A DNA stretch of 64,000 nucleotides, from assembly GCA_037953625.1 (NCBI GenBank), contig CM075655.1, positions 27,918,001-27,982,000 of the forward strand. Direction: 5' to 3'. This document shows positions 36,348-48,700 of the stretch, piece by piece. The notes under the pieces are model-generated. The model saw nothing but the letters and a program-made list of their open reading frames with translations, did no database searches and had not been told where the DNA came from. The DNA comes from Crotalaria pallida (Eukaryota; Streptophyta; Magnoliopsida; Fabales; Fabaceae). A program made the translations under genes and the position numbers. Positions within the stretch are counted from its first letter, which is position 1. The number at the start of each line of letters is the position of its first letter.

Positions 36348-39300
36348 GTAACAGAGGTCCTGTCTTGGGCAAGGGATTTGGGATTCCCTTTCCAAATGAT
36401 GGAGTTCGAAGAACCATGCTCTAGGTTACGATTAGTGTCTTAAGTAGCTCAGAGTCTATTTGCTATTAGAATAAATTAGTTTGAACTATGGTGTCTTGTT
36501 ATTGGATTAAGTTCTGTTGTTTTGCTTCTGCAATTGAATAATAATGTTTTGAAATTTATTTGGGAAAAATTAGTCTCTATTTTCATTATAATAAATAAAT
36601 CAAGGTTAGAGAGTCACGATGTTACAGGCGACAGCTCTATCCCTAGTTCGCGTTGCAGTCCTTGCTACGATCGAGGCCTATCAGGGACCTCAGATCATTG
36701 TAGCGCTGTCCCGCCTAGGGAAGCGCTCTAGGCTTCTTAACATTTCACCATGCTTGCCTTCCCCTATCACAATCACCACTCGAAGAGTACAAACCTCCAA
36801 GTATTCGGTATCTTTCCTCTCCACTACTTTTCTCTCAACGCAGAGTTAGGAAAGGATTAAAGCTTTTAAGTCTTTTAAGCATTTTAAGTCTTTTAGAAAA
36901 AGATTTAGTTCTAACATCCTAACATTGGCTGACCCATTCTAAGCCTTGCTTCTAACAGGCCTCGATCGTTAAGGGAAAAACGAAACAAACACCTCCCTAC
37001 ATACAGTGGAATCCAAAAAGCTTGCAACCACGACACTTTATTCACGTGGCCAGCTACTTAAAATCAAGCACGTCCGAAGACAGTGCGATTGGGGATATAC
37101 ATCACAAGGTTATTTGTGCTACGTTGCACCATCACTGTATACTATTACTTTAGGCGATACGCGCAAAGCTTACTTTTCAATCTGTACACTTTCAAGATAA
37201 CAATGCTCTTTTCCAGAATCAATCGAATATTACATGATATTCAACATAATAATCATTTCATCAATTTCTCCAGGATACATCATTATTCAAAGCAGATAAA
37301 CAAAACTGCTCAGGATATAACATAATTCAAAGCAGAATAATACTCATGAAATATAATACATATAAATCATAAAACAGTGAATCACACAAACAAGAATTAT
37401 TGTCTCAACGTCGTCCGGCCAAACACACACAAAAATAATTGTCGTCACGTATATTAACAAATAACTACGGAGTTCTGATCTTTGAGATGATCAAGAACAT
37501 CCTAATGCTACCCAAAGTGTCATTGTGTCTCAGGAAAGCTTCTCTCTCACCTGGATGTGAAGCTAGAGACAACTGATTCTGATTACCCGAATTTGCTTCA
37601 CTCGAACCTTAAACATTGATAATACAATTCAAAGGACCAATCAATTATACATTCACAAAACAATAACTTAAACCAATTGAACCCTTTTTCAAAATACGTA
37701 GAAAAATCGTACATCATAAAACAATATTAGTAACTTAAAACCTTTTTCAAAACTCAAAAACAATCCACTGTTCAAGTAAAAACACTTTTTTGTTTATAAC
37801 TTTATAAATCATGAAAACCTTTTCAAATCACAAAATAATTTTTAAAACTTAATTATAACATTTCAAAGATAAATTTCAGCTTTTTATTTACTGAAAAATC
37901 CCTTTCCAAACACCTTATAACAACTATCATTATTAGACAAATCATGCAGCCAGAGTTAAAATCATTTGTTTTTGGTGCAACACATAAATCAATTCAAACA
38001 GGAAATAAAAATCATACAACCACATTACAAGCACACATAACTCATTTAGAAAATAAACTCATGTACTCAAAACTCAAAATAATTTTTCTAAATTGATGCA
38101 ACTCATTTACAGATTCTAATCAGCATAACAAAAATCACTTTTTAAGCATCAGTACACACATATTCATACACCTAAATTTCTAACACATAAAATCACATAC
38201 TTTATCATATTAAAACAATTTCTAAGATCAATATAATTAAATCAAAAATTAAGGACAGCATGAGTTTTCTAATCTTAAAAAACATTTTTCTCTTAAACAG
38301 TTAATCCAAAAATCATGCCACTTTTTACTATAGCTTAATTGCAAGCTCTACTATGAAAATATCATAATGTTTGATTCAAATGAACAAATTAAGCTTTGCT
38401 GGACAGCCACACAAATAGGTTGCATTCAATTAAAAATTCATCACAATTCAAGTGCTAACACTTATACACAAAGACCTATAATCTACAACTCAAAAATATA
38501 CTCAACTTAGAAAAATAATCACATTTTCTAAATTACATTAAATCCAGAAAATAATAATTTTGTTCACTTTAAAACTTTCATTTTCATACCATACATGATA
38601 CTAAATACATATACACATAAACACATCACAAATACACATAAAAATACACCTTTATATCACACGCCCTTATTAAAATAAAATTTTTCAGAATTAAAATAAA
38701 TTTCCAGATTATTTCTTTTTTTATCCAAAATCATTTATGTAATTGTTATTTCATGAAACCACATCAAAGTATTAAGATACAAACACCGTATAATCACATA
38801 AACACTTAGAAAAATCAAAATTATACTCCTACCTATGATCATAACAATTCGGCCATTTTAAAAAAAAAAAATAGGAATAATAAACAATTATTTTTCACAT
38901 AATCAATTATTAAACCTTATAATCAATTACAAGAAAACAAAGAACAAGGAATAAATTATGCACATAATCATCAAACAATTATAAAATTTTACTTTTGCAC
39001 TCATGTAGGTCTCACGGCCTACCCAAAAAATAAAAATAATTTTTGCAGAAATTTCCAAATAAAATTTTGTTTATTCATCAAATGATTATTTCCTTTAAGA
39101 ATTTATAATAAAACAATCAAATATTCATCATTAAAATTTCCAAAAATCACTTAAACATGTTCATATGAATCAAATAAAATTTTCCATTTCCTTATTTCAT
39201 CCTCATATATTCGGTCATCATAAGAAAAATAAAAGGGGAAACTTTGTTTCTTTAAACTTCATTTCAAGCCCCTTTTAATCCTTATTCCCATGACCATAAA

Positions 39301-40720
39301 TAAAAATTCACAAACACTTAAAAAAAATATCAAATCTTCATGTTAGGGTTCATGAAGTAGAACAAGAAATCCAGAACATAAAGCTTACTGTTTATTTATA
39401 AAAATTCCAAAATAAATCAAAAGTTCATGAGAATATCTTTCTCCTAAGAAAAAAAAATGAACTTCAAGTGAGTATGCACTGTTTCCTCTTCACCTATGTC
39501 ACGCCTCCCTCTCTCTTACTCTCAAGGCTCTCAAATTTTTTTTTCTTTCTACAAAAGAGTTGTGTGTTGTGTGTAAAAAAATGAGGGGGCTTAAGCCTCT
39601 ATTTATAGGTTTAGAAAAGAGTGAATCTTCCCCTCAAAACCCATAAGGTTCACGCCCTAGGAGAGTGAGAAGGTGGTCAAGAATTTCAAATTTTCACTTA
39701 ATGAGATCTAGTAACATGTACCTTCTATTAAAGCATTTCTTCTCATTCCTATGCAAATAAATTCTCAAACATTCACCACATGTTGAATTCAGAAAATATC
39801 TCTATGTATCTGGATGGTGCAGTCAAAAAAATACATAAATATATAAATAAATTATTTTTAGGTCCAATAATTAATTCTAGGCCTTAAATTAATTTTTTCA
39901 AGCTTTAAACATATAAAATTCGTACAGTTACTGCAGCATAAAAATTTTAGAAAGAGATCACATAAAATTAAAATATTTACATTTTTAGAAACTTCATTTT
40001 AATACGATCGTTTTCATATAAAATTTATAATTTTCGGACTTACGGTTTGAAAGTTATGAATTTTTGAAGTTCTAAAGTTATTTCCTCCAAAAATGCATTT
40101 CATAAGCTTTCAAACTAATTTAAATTTCAAAAATGAAGAAATTAAATTATGGAGGGTGCTATCAATAAGAACTCATAAAAATAAGTTTTTCATCCAAGTA
40201 AAAATATCTCTTGGTCAAAGAGCCATTAAATGTCTTAAGGTTATACTTTTAAGCTTATAAACACAAAAAAAATCGTACTATACTGTAACACAGAAATAAA
40301 ATTTCGAAAGCTCCTAAATAAAATACAAGACTTTACTTTTCTGTAATCTACATTTCAATAGGATCGTTTTGACATATTATTTGTAATTTTTGGACTTACG
40401 GCTAAAAAGATATGAATTTTTGAAGACAAAACACTATAATCCTTCAAAAATCATTTCATATTCAAAGATAATATACTATACCTTATAAAAATATTTTCAT
40501 GCTAAGAATACAATTTAAATTCATGAAAGAACATTGGTATGCATATATAGATCCACGTGTGTGTATATATATATACACATATATAATTATATAACTTCAA
40601 ACAATATTTTTATAAACCAATTAAGTACCATAAATCATTGTTTAATAATTTAATTAAAAATAAATTAAATAAATGAAATAAAATATCACAAATAAATTGG
40701 GTAAAATTGTGGTTTTCACA

Positions 40721-41020
40721 TATCTCACGAATATATACATATATATATATATATATACATAAATATAAATTAGCACCTAGCAAAATTCATGTTAAGTAAA
40801 CAATTCTGCTCAAAATATATTTCAATTGAATTCTTAAAATAATTTAAACAAAACATTTGGGCATCTTATAATATAATAAAATCTTATAATACATGAACAT
40901 TCACATATATTACTTAAATCACGTATTTAGCACAAAATTAAATTAAAACATATAAACAAAATTAATTTATTTTTCCAAATAATAACACAATTAAATTGGG
41001 CCTAAATTGGGGGTATCACA
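40721..41020 (-). mobile_element. Element gamma, 3' LTR fragment
   Basis: About 300 bp ending GGGGGTATCACA, the minus-strand LTR start type. It includes TA microsatellites (40738-40757). The rest of this LTR is replaced by LTR beta on the left. Confidence 0.5.
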
Positions 41021-41293
41021 TAGGGTAATGCCTCAATTTAGACTCAATTCGCCTTTATCGTTTGACAAATGCAGATACGTGCGGGACAGCAGAGAAATAG
41101 ACAGACAGGGTGGTCGATGAGCAAACCAAGCACTCATATCACACTGACGTTCCTCCAAACTTTTCATACGGCTTCCCATCGGGCAGACACAATCACAGAC
41201 TCAGACACACAGACAAATAGAGTTCACACAGACAAGCATTCAAGCCCATGCTTTAGGTTACTAAGGTTAAACTTTAGCTCTGATACCATTAAA
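41021..41293 (-). mobile_element. Element gamma, residual interior with PBS
   Basis: Only 273 bp of leader remain. PBS TGGTATCAGAGC lies on the minus strand at 41288-41277, five bases from the LTR at 41294. The leader text GCTTTAGGTTACTAAGG resembles the Tekay-1 leader at 7785-7805. All of gag-pol is deleted. Confidence 0.8.
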
Positions 41294-41700
41294 TGTAACA
41301 CCCCGATTTAGTAGCTTTAATATATATTTTTTTTATTTAGTAAAAATTCTGGAAATTTTTTTCCATTGATGACATGGACATGGAACATTTTCCGCAAAAC
41401 AATTTAGTTTCAATACTTAAAAATTACAAATTTCCAGGTGTCCTGTCCCACGTCATCGATCAAGCTCCAAATCGAGATGCTACCAACATCGCGCTTTGAA
41501 ACCCTCTCACCATTTTCACAAAATACTATTCCATTTTCTTTTATACAAATAGCATTACAAAGTGAGTTCCAAAACTTATAAAGAAACAGGGCGAGTTACA
41601 TTATGGTAAAGCAACATTATCTTAGTAACTTAAGAAAGTGCAATACATACCCAAGCATAAAGGAGAACCTACACTACAAATCACCATCCTTAACAGGAAC

Positions 41701-43378
41701 TGTTGAATCAAAGATTTTGATGATGATGGGGAGATTGTTGATTTTGATAATGCCAAATACTCCATGTGCTTGGCTCTCGGCCAAGGTGCTGTCGAAGCCA
41801 AATGGATTAGTTTAGAAGCATCTTTGTCATCTGCCGAGGCAAATGAATCAGCAATTAAGTATCAATCAGCTCACCATTGTCAAGCAAATTGGATCCGACC
41901 TGTTCGATATAGAAGTCAAGACTTAAGCGTACTCGGAAGTGATCAATCCGAGCTATCGTTTAAAGGACATCAGTAGGTCAGAGCTCAACTCAGTCTGAGA
42001 TCAAGGGCAGTCATTGAGGGTTCAGCTCTGCAAAGGAAAATCAGATTTTACCACTCAAAGTTCCCATGCTCGAATAGATGCCAAGCTCGAACTATCGTTA
42101 GGCTCGACAACACTGTTCATCGTCTTCAACCTTTGGCAGTACAACTCGCATGTACCTCATTAATTATGTACCAGTATCATAGTACTGTGTGTGGCTGAAA
42201 TTTTTGTCCTCTTCTCAACAACACCCAACTGTCATCAAGCTTCAAATTTCAAAATTGGAAAGGGACAATTTTGGACTGTTCTGAAAAATCAAAGACATAC
42301 CAGAACTTGCAGAAAAATGGTAGAAAATGTTGGGTATATCTGTTGGAATATCAAGGCATATCACAAAAGATATTTTTCCTCTCTTTCCTAACCCTACATG
42401 GTTACTTCACTATAAAAGGAGAGTCTTAGCTTCTCCAAAAACACACGAGACATAGAGAAAGAAAAGAACAGAGAACAAGAGCCAAAAATTTTCATTCTCT
42501 GGAAAACACAAGTGCCAAGAACGCAGAAAAGAGAACCTTGGGAGTTTGAGTGCAAATCTTTCATACTCATATACCAAGTCTCAAATCGTTTCTCTACATA
42601 CTTAAATCCTTTCTCAAACACTTAACCGAAATCTCTTTTGTTTATTAAACCTTCAGAATCATATACACTTGAGTTTCGGGTTGGAGCCATCATCTTCACT
42701 CAACCATTTCTTCAAAATCTTGGAAGGTTTCCAAGTTCGTTCAAGAGGTTCTTGACAATTGAAGTCTTAGGAGGTTCCTGAGCAAAAATCCAAAGAGTTT
42801 CTTTGGTGAAAATCCTTGGAGGTTTCAAGGTGTCTTGAAGGTTTCAAGGCTGTTAAGTCCGACGTGTGCTCGGCATTTGTATCAGTAAGTAGAAGCCAAG
42901 AGTTTGGTACTCTCTTGGTGGGTTTAATTGATCCCATGTAATCTCTATCTATTTGATTTTATTAAAAGCTCCTTAAAGGTTTTAAAGGGGGATTGGACGT
43001 AGCTCACCGTGTTGGTGAGTGAACCAGGATAATCTCGGCGTCTCATTTTCTTTACTGCTTTACTGCTTTCATTTATTTTCTGAGCATTTAGTTGAACTGT
43101 TTTAACTCAAATTTATCTCTCGGATAGTGCTAGAAATTTTCCGCTGCAAACCTGATCCTTTGAGTGTGCAGCTCAGATAATCGGTGCTCAATCTAGAAAC
43201 CGATTATCAAGAACTGCTCGGCCCAAAGTCAGTATTTTTACTCCGAACTACTAGCTTTATCTGACAGATTTCAATACATCACGAAAAATTGGTATTATTG
43301 CTTCCAACTACTATTCACCCCCCCCCCCTCTAGTAGATTGTTACGCCATTTCCTTGGTTTCCAACGCATATTTTAACA
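41701..43378 (+). mobile_element. SIRE-like copia solo LTR inside the gamma ORF
   Basis: 1678 bp, TGTTGAATC to TTTTAACA, flanked by GGAAC and GGATC (4 of 5 identical TSD). It has a strong TATA box CTATAAAAGG at 42410-42419 and, 42 bases from its end, a hairpin CTACTA-TTC-C-run-CTC-TAGTAG (43308-43336). No interior. It interrupts the acidic 3' part of the small ORF at 43384-43635. Confidence 0.78.
43308..43336 (+). terminator. Near-3'-end hairpin with C-rich loop (copia LTR)
   Basis: Stem CTACTA/TAGTAG with loop TTCA, a run of C and CTC. The corresponding hairpin in the SIRE-like LTR has stem CACCTA/TAGGTG and the same loop type. It may be a transcript-end or R-region structure; function inferred. 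Confidence 0.5.
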
Positions 43379-43635
43379 GGATCCTCCTTCAATTCCAGAT
43401 CCTCTTCAGCGTCATCAAATCTCCCATCATTCTCTAGTAGCACCAAAACCTTTGCATACTCTGGGTCCTCTAGCATTATCCTATCCATCATATCCCACAA
43501 GTCGATACCTACTGGAATAAACAGAGGGTCGTCGATCTCCAAGCCGAAATCTCCTCGCCACTTCCAGCCTTCCTCAAGGAACTCCCAATCTCCGTCATCC
43601 AGAGGATGCATAATAGCTTTGACGCTAACTCCCAT
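43330..43635 (-). CDS. LTR-encoded small protein with PLxxGxW motif (P3), 3' end disrupted
   Basis: ATG at 43635-43633 follows an acceptor-like TGTAATTCAG (AG at 43637-43636). 101 codons. It has HPLDDGDW followed eight residues later by WRG, then an acidic-hydrophobic region (residues 35-85). The last ~18 codons come from the copia LTR inserted at 43378/43379; the original acidic tail continued left of 41700. It sits in the gamma LTR at the same place as P1 in Tekay-1. The disrupted product is probably not functional. Confidence 0.6.
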   Translation of the reverse strand: MGVSVKAIMHPLDDGDWEFLEEGWKWRGDFGLEIDDPLFIPVGIDLWDMMDRIMLEDPEYAKVLVLLENDGRFDDAEEDLELKEDPVKICVGNQGNGVTIY

Positions 43636-45934
43636 CTGAATTACACGACATCGAATGCCGAGAGAAAAGACAAAATAACAGAGAGAGTGAGCATCTCGTA
43701 TGATTTCTCGTCGACGGGGTGGAATTACAATAGGCAAAAATATTAAGACAAGCACACAATAAAAAAATATCAACAATTAATTACACACAACATAATTCAC
43801 CTCATCATCATCACTATTAATTGCCATTCTCGGCTTTCCATTCTCTTTTTCAACCTCAAGTATCTCTTTTTCACTTTATTTCTCAACGTTATTTCACAAC
43901 CTCATTGCCATCACAAAATCACATCCTTAAACTTATCCATAATTCTCTTCCGTTTGGCCTTTCCATTCCTTTCACCGAAATCCTCATTACTTGGTCATTC
44001 TCATTCTTATCATCACTATCCTTATTACTCTCAACTCATAACTTCTAAATATTTTCAATATTCTTAAACTTTTCTTATTAAGTTTTATTGGATCGCATCC
44101 ATCAATGATAGGGGATAAGAAATTGTCATCGTGGAGTTAGTTAGTGTAACATCCCGAATTTGAATTCCAAGCTTAATTAGAATAATTCTTAGTGAAACTA
44201 ATGGATGTCATAAGAATAAGTTGGGGTTTAATGAGGGAAAAACATAGCCAAAATGAGTATAGGAGTTGAGAAGTATGCCATAGAGTTAGAAGCCATCAGT
44301 ACATAAAAATCTGTTATTGTAATCGATTACCTTGGGGTGATAATCTATTACAGTCATTCAGTTAAGCAGTTGGGAAGCCTTATTAAAGGGTGGGAGAGTT
44401 TAAGTATAGTGGATCGGACCTCGGTCCGACCTAGCTCATTTTAACTGACCAACGAGTGACGTTCAGGGTCACAAACCCCATCTTAACCGACGTACGCCGA
44501 ACAGCGAATACCAGACTGTTAGGCTACCCTGTAAACTTGAGACAAGCTCGAATCACCTTACCGAACTAGGAGGAATTATGTAGCGAACCTACTTCTGATC
44601 CGACCAGTTAGCACTGAGCTCATGAAAATCGACCAGTTAGCCCTGAGCTCATGAGAGCCGACCTCTTTTCGTTTTACACCCCTCGGCTGTAACCAGCCGA
44701 CCACATCGAGCCGCTTCGCGTCGGACGATCATACGCATATACCTTAGCAATATCCCGTCGACCACAACAAGTCGCTTTGTGTCAACCGATTATAAGTTCG
44801 GCCTCTTATCGGCCATCGAGAGGCTACACCGATCGACCATCGAGAGGCTAAACCAACCTCGCACCGACGCCAAGGTATCTCGACCTCCACGCGCTGAGCA
44901 TTTCGCTTTACCTATCTCATTCCGAGTAGGGGCCTCTATGGATCCGAGCACCGAGGTCCTAACACAGTCCGCATGACTCCAGTCCGATCGATTTGATCGT
45001 ACGCCAACCAGTTAGCACTCAGTTTAAGAGCACCAACCACGATCTGGTCGGATTCATAACACACCGAGCTAGGGACACTTAAGTGAATTACAGGCTTACG
45101 GGATCAGGGCCGAGCACTAACGCCAAAACAAATGGCTCTAATAGCATTTTTCGCTCCCAGGCTTCCATTCTCCACGCCCAAGCGCGCGCGTCAGACCTTG
45201 ATCCCTCTCAACCACTCATTTGTGGCTTCCTCAGGAAGCCATTAATTTATAACCACATGCCCTAAGCTTCTTGCAAAAGCTTCCTTTATCCACCACACAA
45301 ACACAAAGCTTCTTAGAGAAGCTTTCCATGCCAACCACACATTCATTTCCTCATACAACAAAAACAAAGTAAGAGACAACAACATTAGACCCTACGCACT
45401 CTTCTTCTTCTTCTCTTCGCAAGCCCTAAGAAACCAAGAGTGAACCACCATCACCATCAACTCCGTTCATCATCCTTAACACCAAGTCAAACAAGAACAT
45501 CACCCCATTTCCATAGCCAAGAACAAAGAGCACCAACACCACCCCCACATCATCACACGAGTTTCACCCTCCACACCGAGGCAAAGTTTTATTCTTCCTT
45601 TTCTCCTTCAAGATTCTAAAAGCCCTATTTCTATTCATCATCAAGGTCATCATCATCTCACTTCCTCCCTCACAAACACAAGGTAAATTCCATTCTCTCT
45701 TCCTCACACTCATCTCACGTCTCTCTCTCTTTCCCTCTCTCTTGGGAATTTCGAACCATCCACCATGAGTAATCATACTCTCAAGTTTTCTCTATTTTAA
45801 GGGTTAGTGGAATCAAACTCTTCTCCTCCCTCTCACTGCACATTCGGCGGCTTCTTGGTTGAGGACTCAAGGAGCTAGAGCAAAAGCTAAAAGCCTAGGG
45901 TTTGGAGGTTTAGTATATTTTCTACTTGGTTAAG

Positions 45935-46976
45935 GTAAGAAGTGAATGTTACCTTGGTTTAGAAGAGGGTTTCTAGTTAGTTCATAATGATGGCTAAGAA
46001 TGTGTGCTTAGATTAGGGATATGAACCATAAGTTAGTGAATGATGATAATATGGTGTTTATGTAAATAAACGAAATGAACCCTAAATGGATACTTGTGTT
46101 TGAATGTAAATGCTAAGTGTTATTGTTATGTTGAATATTTAAATGATGAATATGAAATCTATGTGATACTTGTGAATGATTATGAGCAGTAATTGTTATG
46201 TATACTTGAGTGATTAGATGTAGTATATGTGGTAGTGTGAAATTAATAAATGTTAAATAAAATGAATTAGGTATAAAAGCGTGAACTTAGGAAAATGAAT
46301 ATGTAAATTGTGTTGAGTGTATGATAAATATATGTTGAATGACGAATGAGATAATAAGAAAATGAATGAACAATGGACTAAGTTAAAGAGAAGGCAGACG
46401 AATTGATCGTTGGGGAACACCGGCACAATAGGTGCCCTGCTAGGTGTTCCAAACGCCTCATTAGGGCAAAATTCCCCATCCGGCTAAATGCCCCATTAGG
46501 TCCAAACGCCTCGTCAGGCGTCAGTGTACCCAATGGATCAATTCGCTGCCAAATAAAAAGAGATCTAAATGAGGAAAAAGGAATTAAAGAAAATAAAGTT
46601 GAATATGAAAATGATAAGAATGGACAAGGTGATAAGCATAGTCCTAATGTGTGAAGTCTAATGGGTGCCAAAGTCCTGATGGGTGATAAAGTCCCTAATG
46701 GGTGTTCCAACCGCCCTAGCAGGTGCATTCAAATCCTAGTGGTGCATATATGGAAAGGAAATAAAGAATGGATAAGAAAAGAGAAAAGTAAAGAAATGGA
46801 AATAAGGAAAAGGAACTAAGGAAGATACGTGAAGGAGCATGTGCATGAACTGTATGTTGAATAAAAATATATGTATTATGTGCTTAGTGTGCTTGACTTA
46901 GTGTGTTATTATGTCTAGTTAGAAACTGTTTTTCTACTTCATGTGTAATTCTCACCTCCTTAATATTTTTACACAG
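45935..46976 (+). other. Predicted intron of the GTTAG solo LTR
   Basis: Donor GGTTAAG|GTAAGAAG, acceptor TTTTTACACAG|GTACTG, 1042 bp. Same exon texts as in Tekay-2 (GGTTAAG before, GTACnGAGATTGAG after), while the intron itself is diverged. Such a pattern fits conservation of splice-flanking sequence. Confidence 0.55.
46400..46735. repeat. Degenerate hairpin array in LTR intron
   Basis: Units such as ACGCCT-CGTC-AGGCGT (perfect), GAACACC...GGTGTTC around GGCAC...GTGCC, and several GCCnCATTAGG / CTAATGGGTG variants. Older and more decayed than the arrays in the LARD or Tekay-2. Confidence 0.5.
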
Positions 46977-47040
46977 GTACTGAGATTGAGCTAGCACAGC
47001 TCCCGACCGAGCAGGTGTGCTCTCCCTCACAGGGAGAGTA
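46977..47040 (+). promoter_or_regulatory. Conserved LTR exon 2 with CTCTCCCT hairpin
   Basis: Begins GTACTGAGATTGAGC and includes the perfect 8-bp hairpin CTCTCCCT-CAC-AGGGAGAG (47020-47038). It could be read as a ~21-codon micro-ORF ending QGE-stop. Nearly identical to 55544-55607 and 62392-62455. Confidence 0.6.
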
Positions 47041-48700
47041 AGTCATTAGTTAGGGCTAGGGTCTAGTCCTAGATCCTTTTGTTTGATGGGATGTAGTTCT
47101 TTTGATTAATGTTGATGTTGTATAAGTTAATTTTGGGTTGGTCCAGGACCACTTCCTATGGATAGGAAGTAGATTTTTGGGAACTTTATGCAAGTCCAAA
47201 ACTTGTATTTATTTTATGAATATCCGATGCGACAAAACTCTGATGTGGTTGTGTTTTAATGCACATTGTATATACATAGCCCTGCTGGATTCTGGATGAA
47301 AAGAATATTTTTGAATTGAACAGGTTACAGTAAAACATAATTTTGGAATGTCCATAAAACAAAGGAAACTCTGTTCGTTTTGACAGAGATTTTTATAAAA
47401 TAATGAATCTTTAAAAAGAAAATTTTAAGTTATTATTTTCTTATGGGGTAATTAAGGATAATTATAAATAAGGTGTTACAGTTAGCACACATACATCTCC
47501 TCAAATCATCCCAAGCCTAATTGGAAGCAAACGGGACGTACAGGAACCTTAACCCACGCAGGTCGAACAACCGAGAATCACAAACATACGCTGCACCCAC
47601 TCGGGTTAGCTACAATTTACATACTGCACCCACGCGGGTCAGCTTTACTTTATCCTTTTTATTGCGATATCGCAGGGCCCAACAACCAATCGACTGCCCG
47701 CCTCGTTCAGGTTCCCTCTCATCGTTTCGAAATTGATCAAGGGGGCGATAGTACTTTTCTAGTTAGCTGTGCAGAACACGCTAAGATCCCCTGGGTATTA
47801 ATCCCCGATCACATATAGACTTGTTCTTCCTAGAAATGCACAATAGGTTACTGGACGTTTCACCATCATCACCCACCCCTATCACAATCACTCACCTGAA
47901 TATCCGCAGATAAACAGGGTATCTTCCTCTCCACTACTTCATACTCAACTCGCCGCGTTATATAATGTCTTTTAATGTCTTATTAGTATTTTATTAATCC
48001 TAAGTTTCGGACGAGTCACCTTTGTCCATCCCTTCGGTGAACCTCGACCTCTAATCAAATCTTTCACATTAACACTTTCTCATCATTTCATAATCATCAT
48101 AACAATTGAGCATATCAGGGAGCTCCTCAACCTGGCAAGCACGTCACATCAGTTGTGCACATCAAGGAGTTCCTCAACCTGGCAACATATCACGTCTTCA
48201 TTCTTTTCACTGCTCCGTACATCCACGTCAATGATTCCAATCATATTCACATCATCATTTATTTCCTTGTACTTCCATATCCAGGATTTTCGACATTTAT
48301 CAGTTTCTTTCCATTATCATCAAATCTTTCATAACACCTCGCATTCTTTCAGCATCATCATTAGCATCCTAATTTCTATTGCCTCACTTAATTTCCATCA
48401 TGGATTAAAACATAAAGACAACTGATAGGTACCAGACCTTAACATCATCATCATCATAAAATATTCATCAGGCATAATTAATAAAAGCAAATCATATCGT
48501 CATGGCATGTTCACATTAAAAACATCATGTATAAGAAGATGTGTGGTCCTAGTCCTCTTCGTATATGTGGCTACATACACAAACAATTGCCACGATACTA
48601 CTGATCCAGAGACCACTAGGTTCCGCTCTTTGATATGATACGGAACGTCTTTGAAAGAACTACAATCGGTGGGTGAAATAACTAGTAGACACTAGGAGAA

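Larger units (their letters stand above)
33966..36626 (+). mobile_element. Solo LTR inside LTR beta
   Basis: 2661 bp, TGTAACACCC to GATGTTACA, inserted in the conserved island CAAGGGGGCGACAGC of LTR beta. The flanks GGCCG and GGCGA are an imperfect TSD. TATA box GATATAAATAGG at 34367-34378; ACTCGAGT palindromes at 34148, 34168, 34240 and again at 35293-35392; donor AAG|GTAAGGGGG at 34897; acceptor CCCTTGTAG at 36347; three repeat arrays in the intron. It has no internal domain, hence a solo LTR left by recombination. Confidence 0.85.
32690..40720 (-). mobile_element. LTR beta, Tekay-like, with nested solo LTR
   Basis: It starts TGTAACACCCCAATTTGG and ends TTTTCACA after GGTAAAATTGTGG, both ends matching Tekay-1 LTR ends. 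Without the nested 33966-36626 insertion it is about 5.4 kb. Internal islands match Tekay-1 (GGGGGCGACAGCTCTATCCC around the insertion point; AAGTCTTTTAAG runs near 36867-36890). No PBS, PPT or 5-bp TSD is evident at either edge, so it is a solo or recombined LTR. A minus-strand TATA lies near 39598-39607. The stretch 36632-40720 has no ORF of interest. Confidence 0.75.
44145..47480 (+). mobile_element. Solo LTR with intron and hairpins, TSD GTTAG
   Basis: 3336 bp, TGTAACATCC to GGTGTTACA, flanked by GTTAG (44140-44144, 47481-47485). It carries TAATCGATTA-type palindromes at 44321-44352, donor AAG|GTAAG at 45935, acceptor TTTTACACAG at 46976, intron hairpins 46400-46735 and conserved exon 2 (46977-47040). 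Its exon 2 nearly equals that of Tekay-2, though the rest is diverged. No interior. Confidence 0.9.
41294..48651 (-). mobile_element. Element gamma, 5' LTR with two nested LTRs, truncated right
   Basis: It starts TGTAACACCCCG next to the PBS. After removing 41701-43378 and 44145-47480 it keeps about 2.3 kb similar in plan to the Tekay-1 LTR: small ORF, sequence near TCGTCGACGGGG, CACACATACATCTCCTC, CTCAAGGGGGCGA at 47736-47748, and TTTTATTAATCCTAAG. The stretch 47486-48651 has no gene; it has two copies of TCCTCAACCTGGCA at 48123-48185 and two copies of CTGCACCCACnCGGGT at 47591-47640. It is cut on the right by the SIRE-like LTR. Confidence 0.75.

Noticed and set aside
32690..40720. LTR beta as part of a complete element with the gamma PBS
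   Set aside because: Its right edge meets a different LTR fragment, its left edge has no PBS or PPT, and no matching TSD is found. I treat it as a separate solo or recombined LTR.
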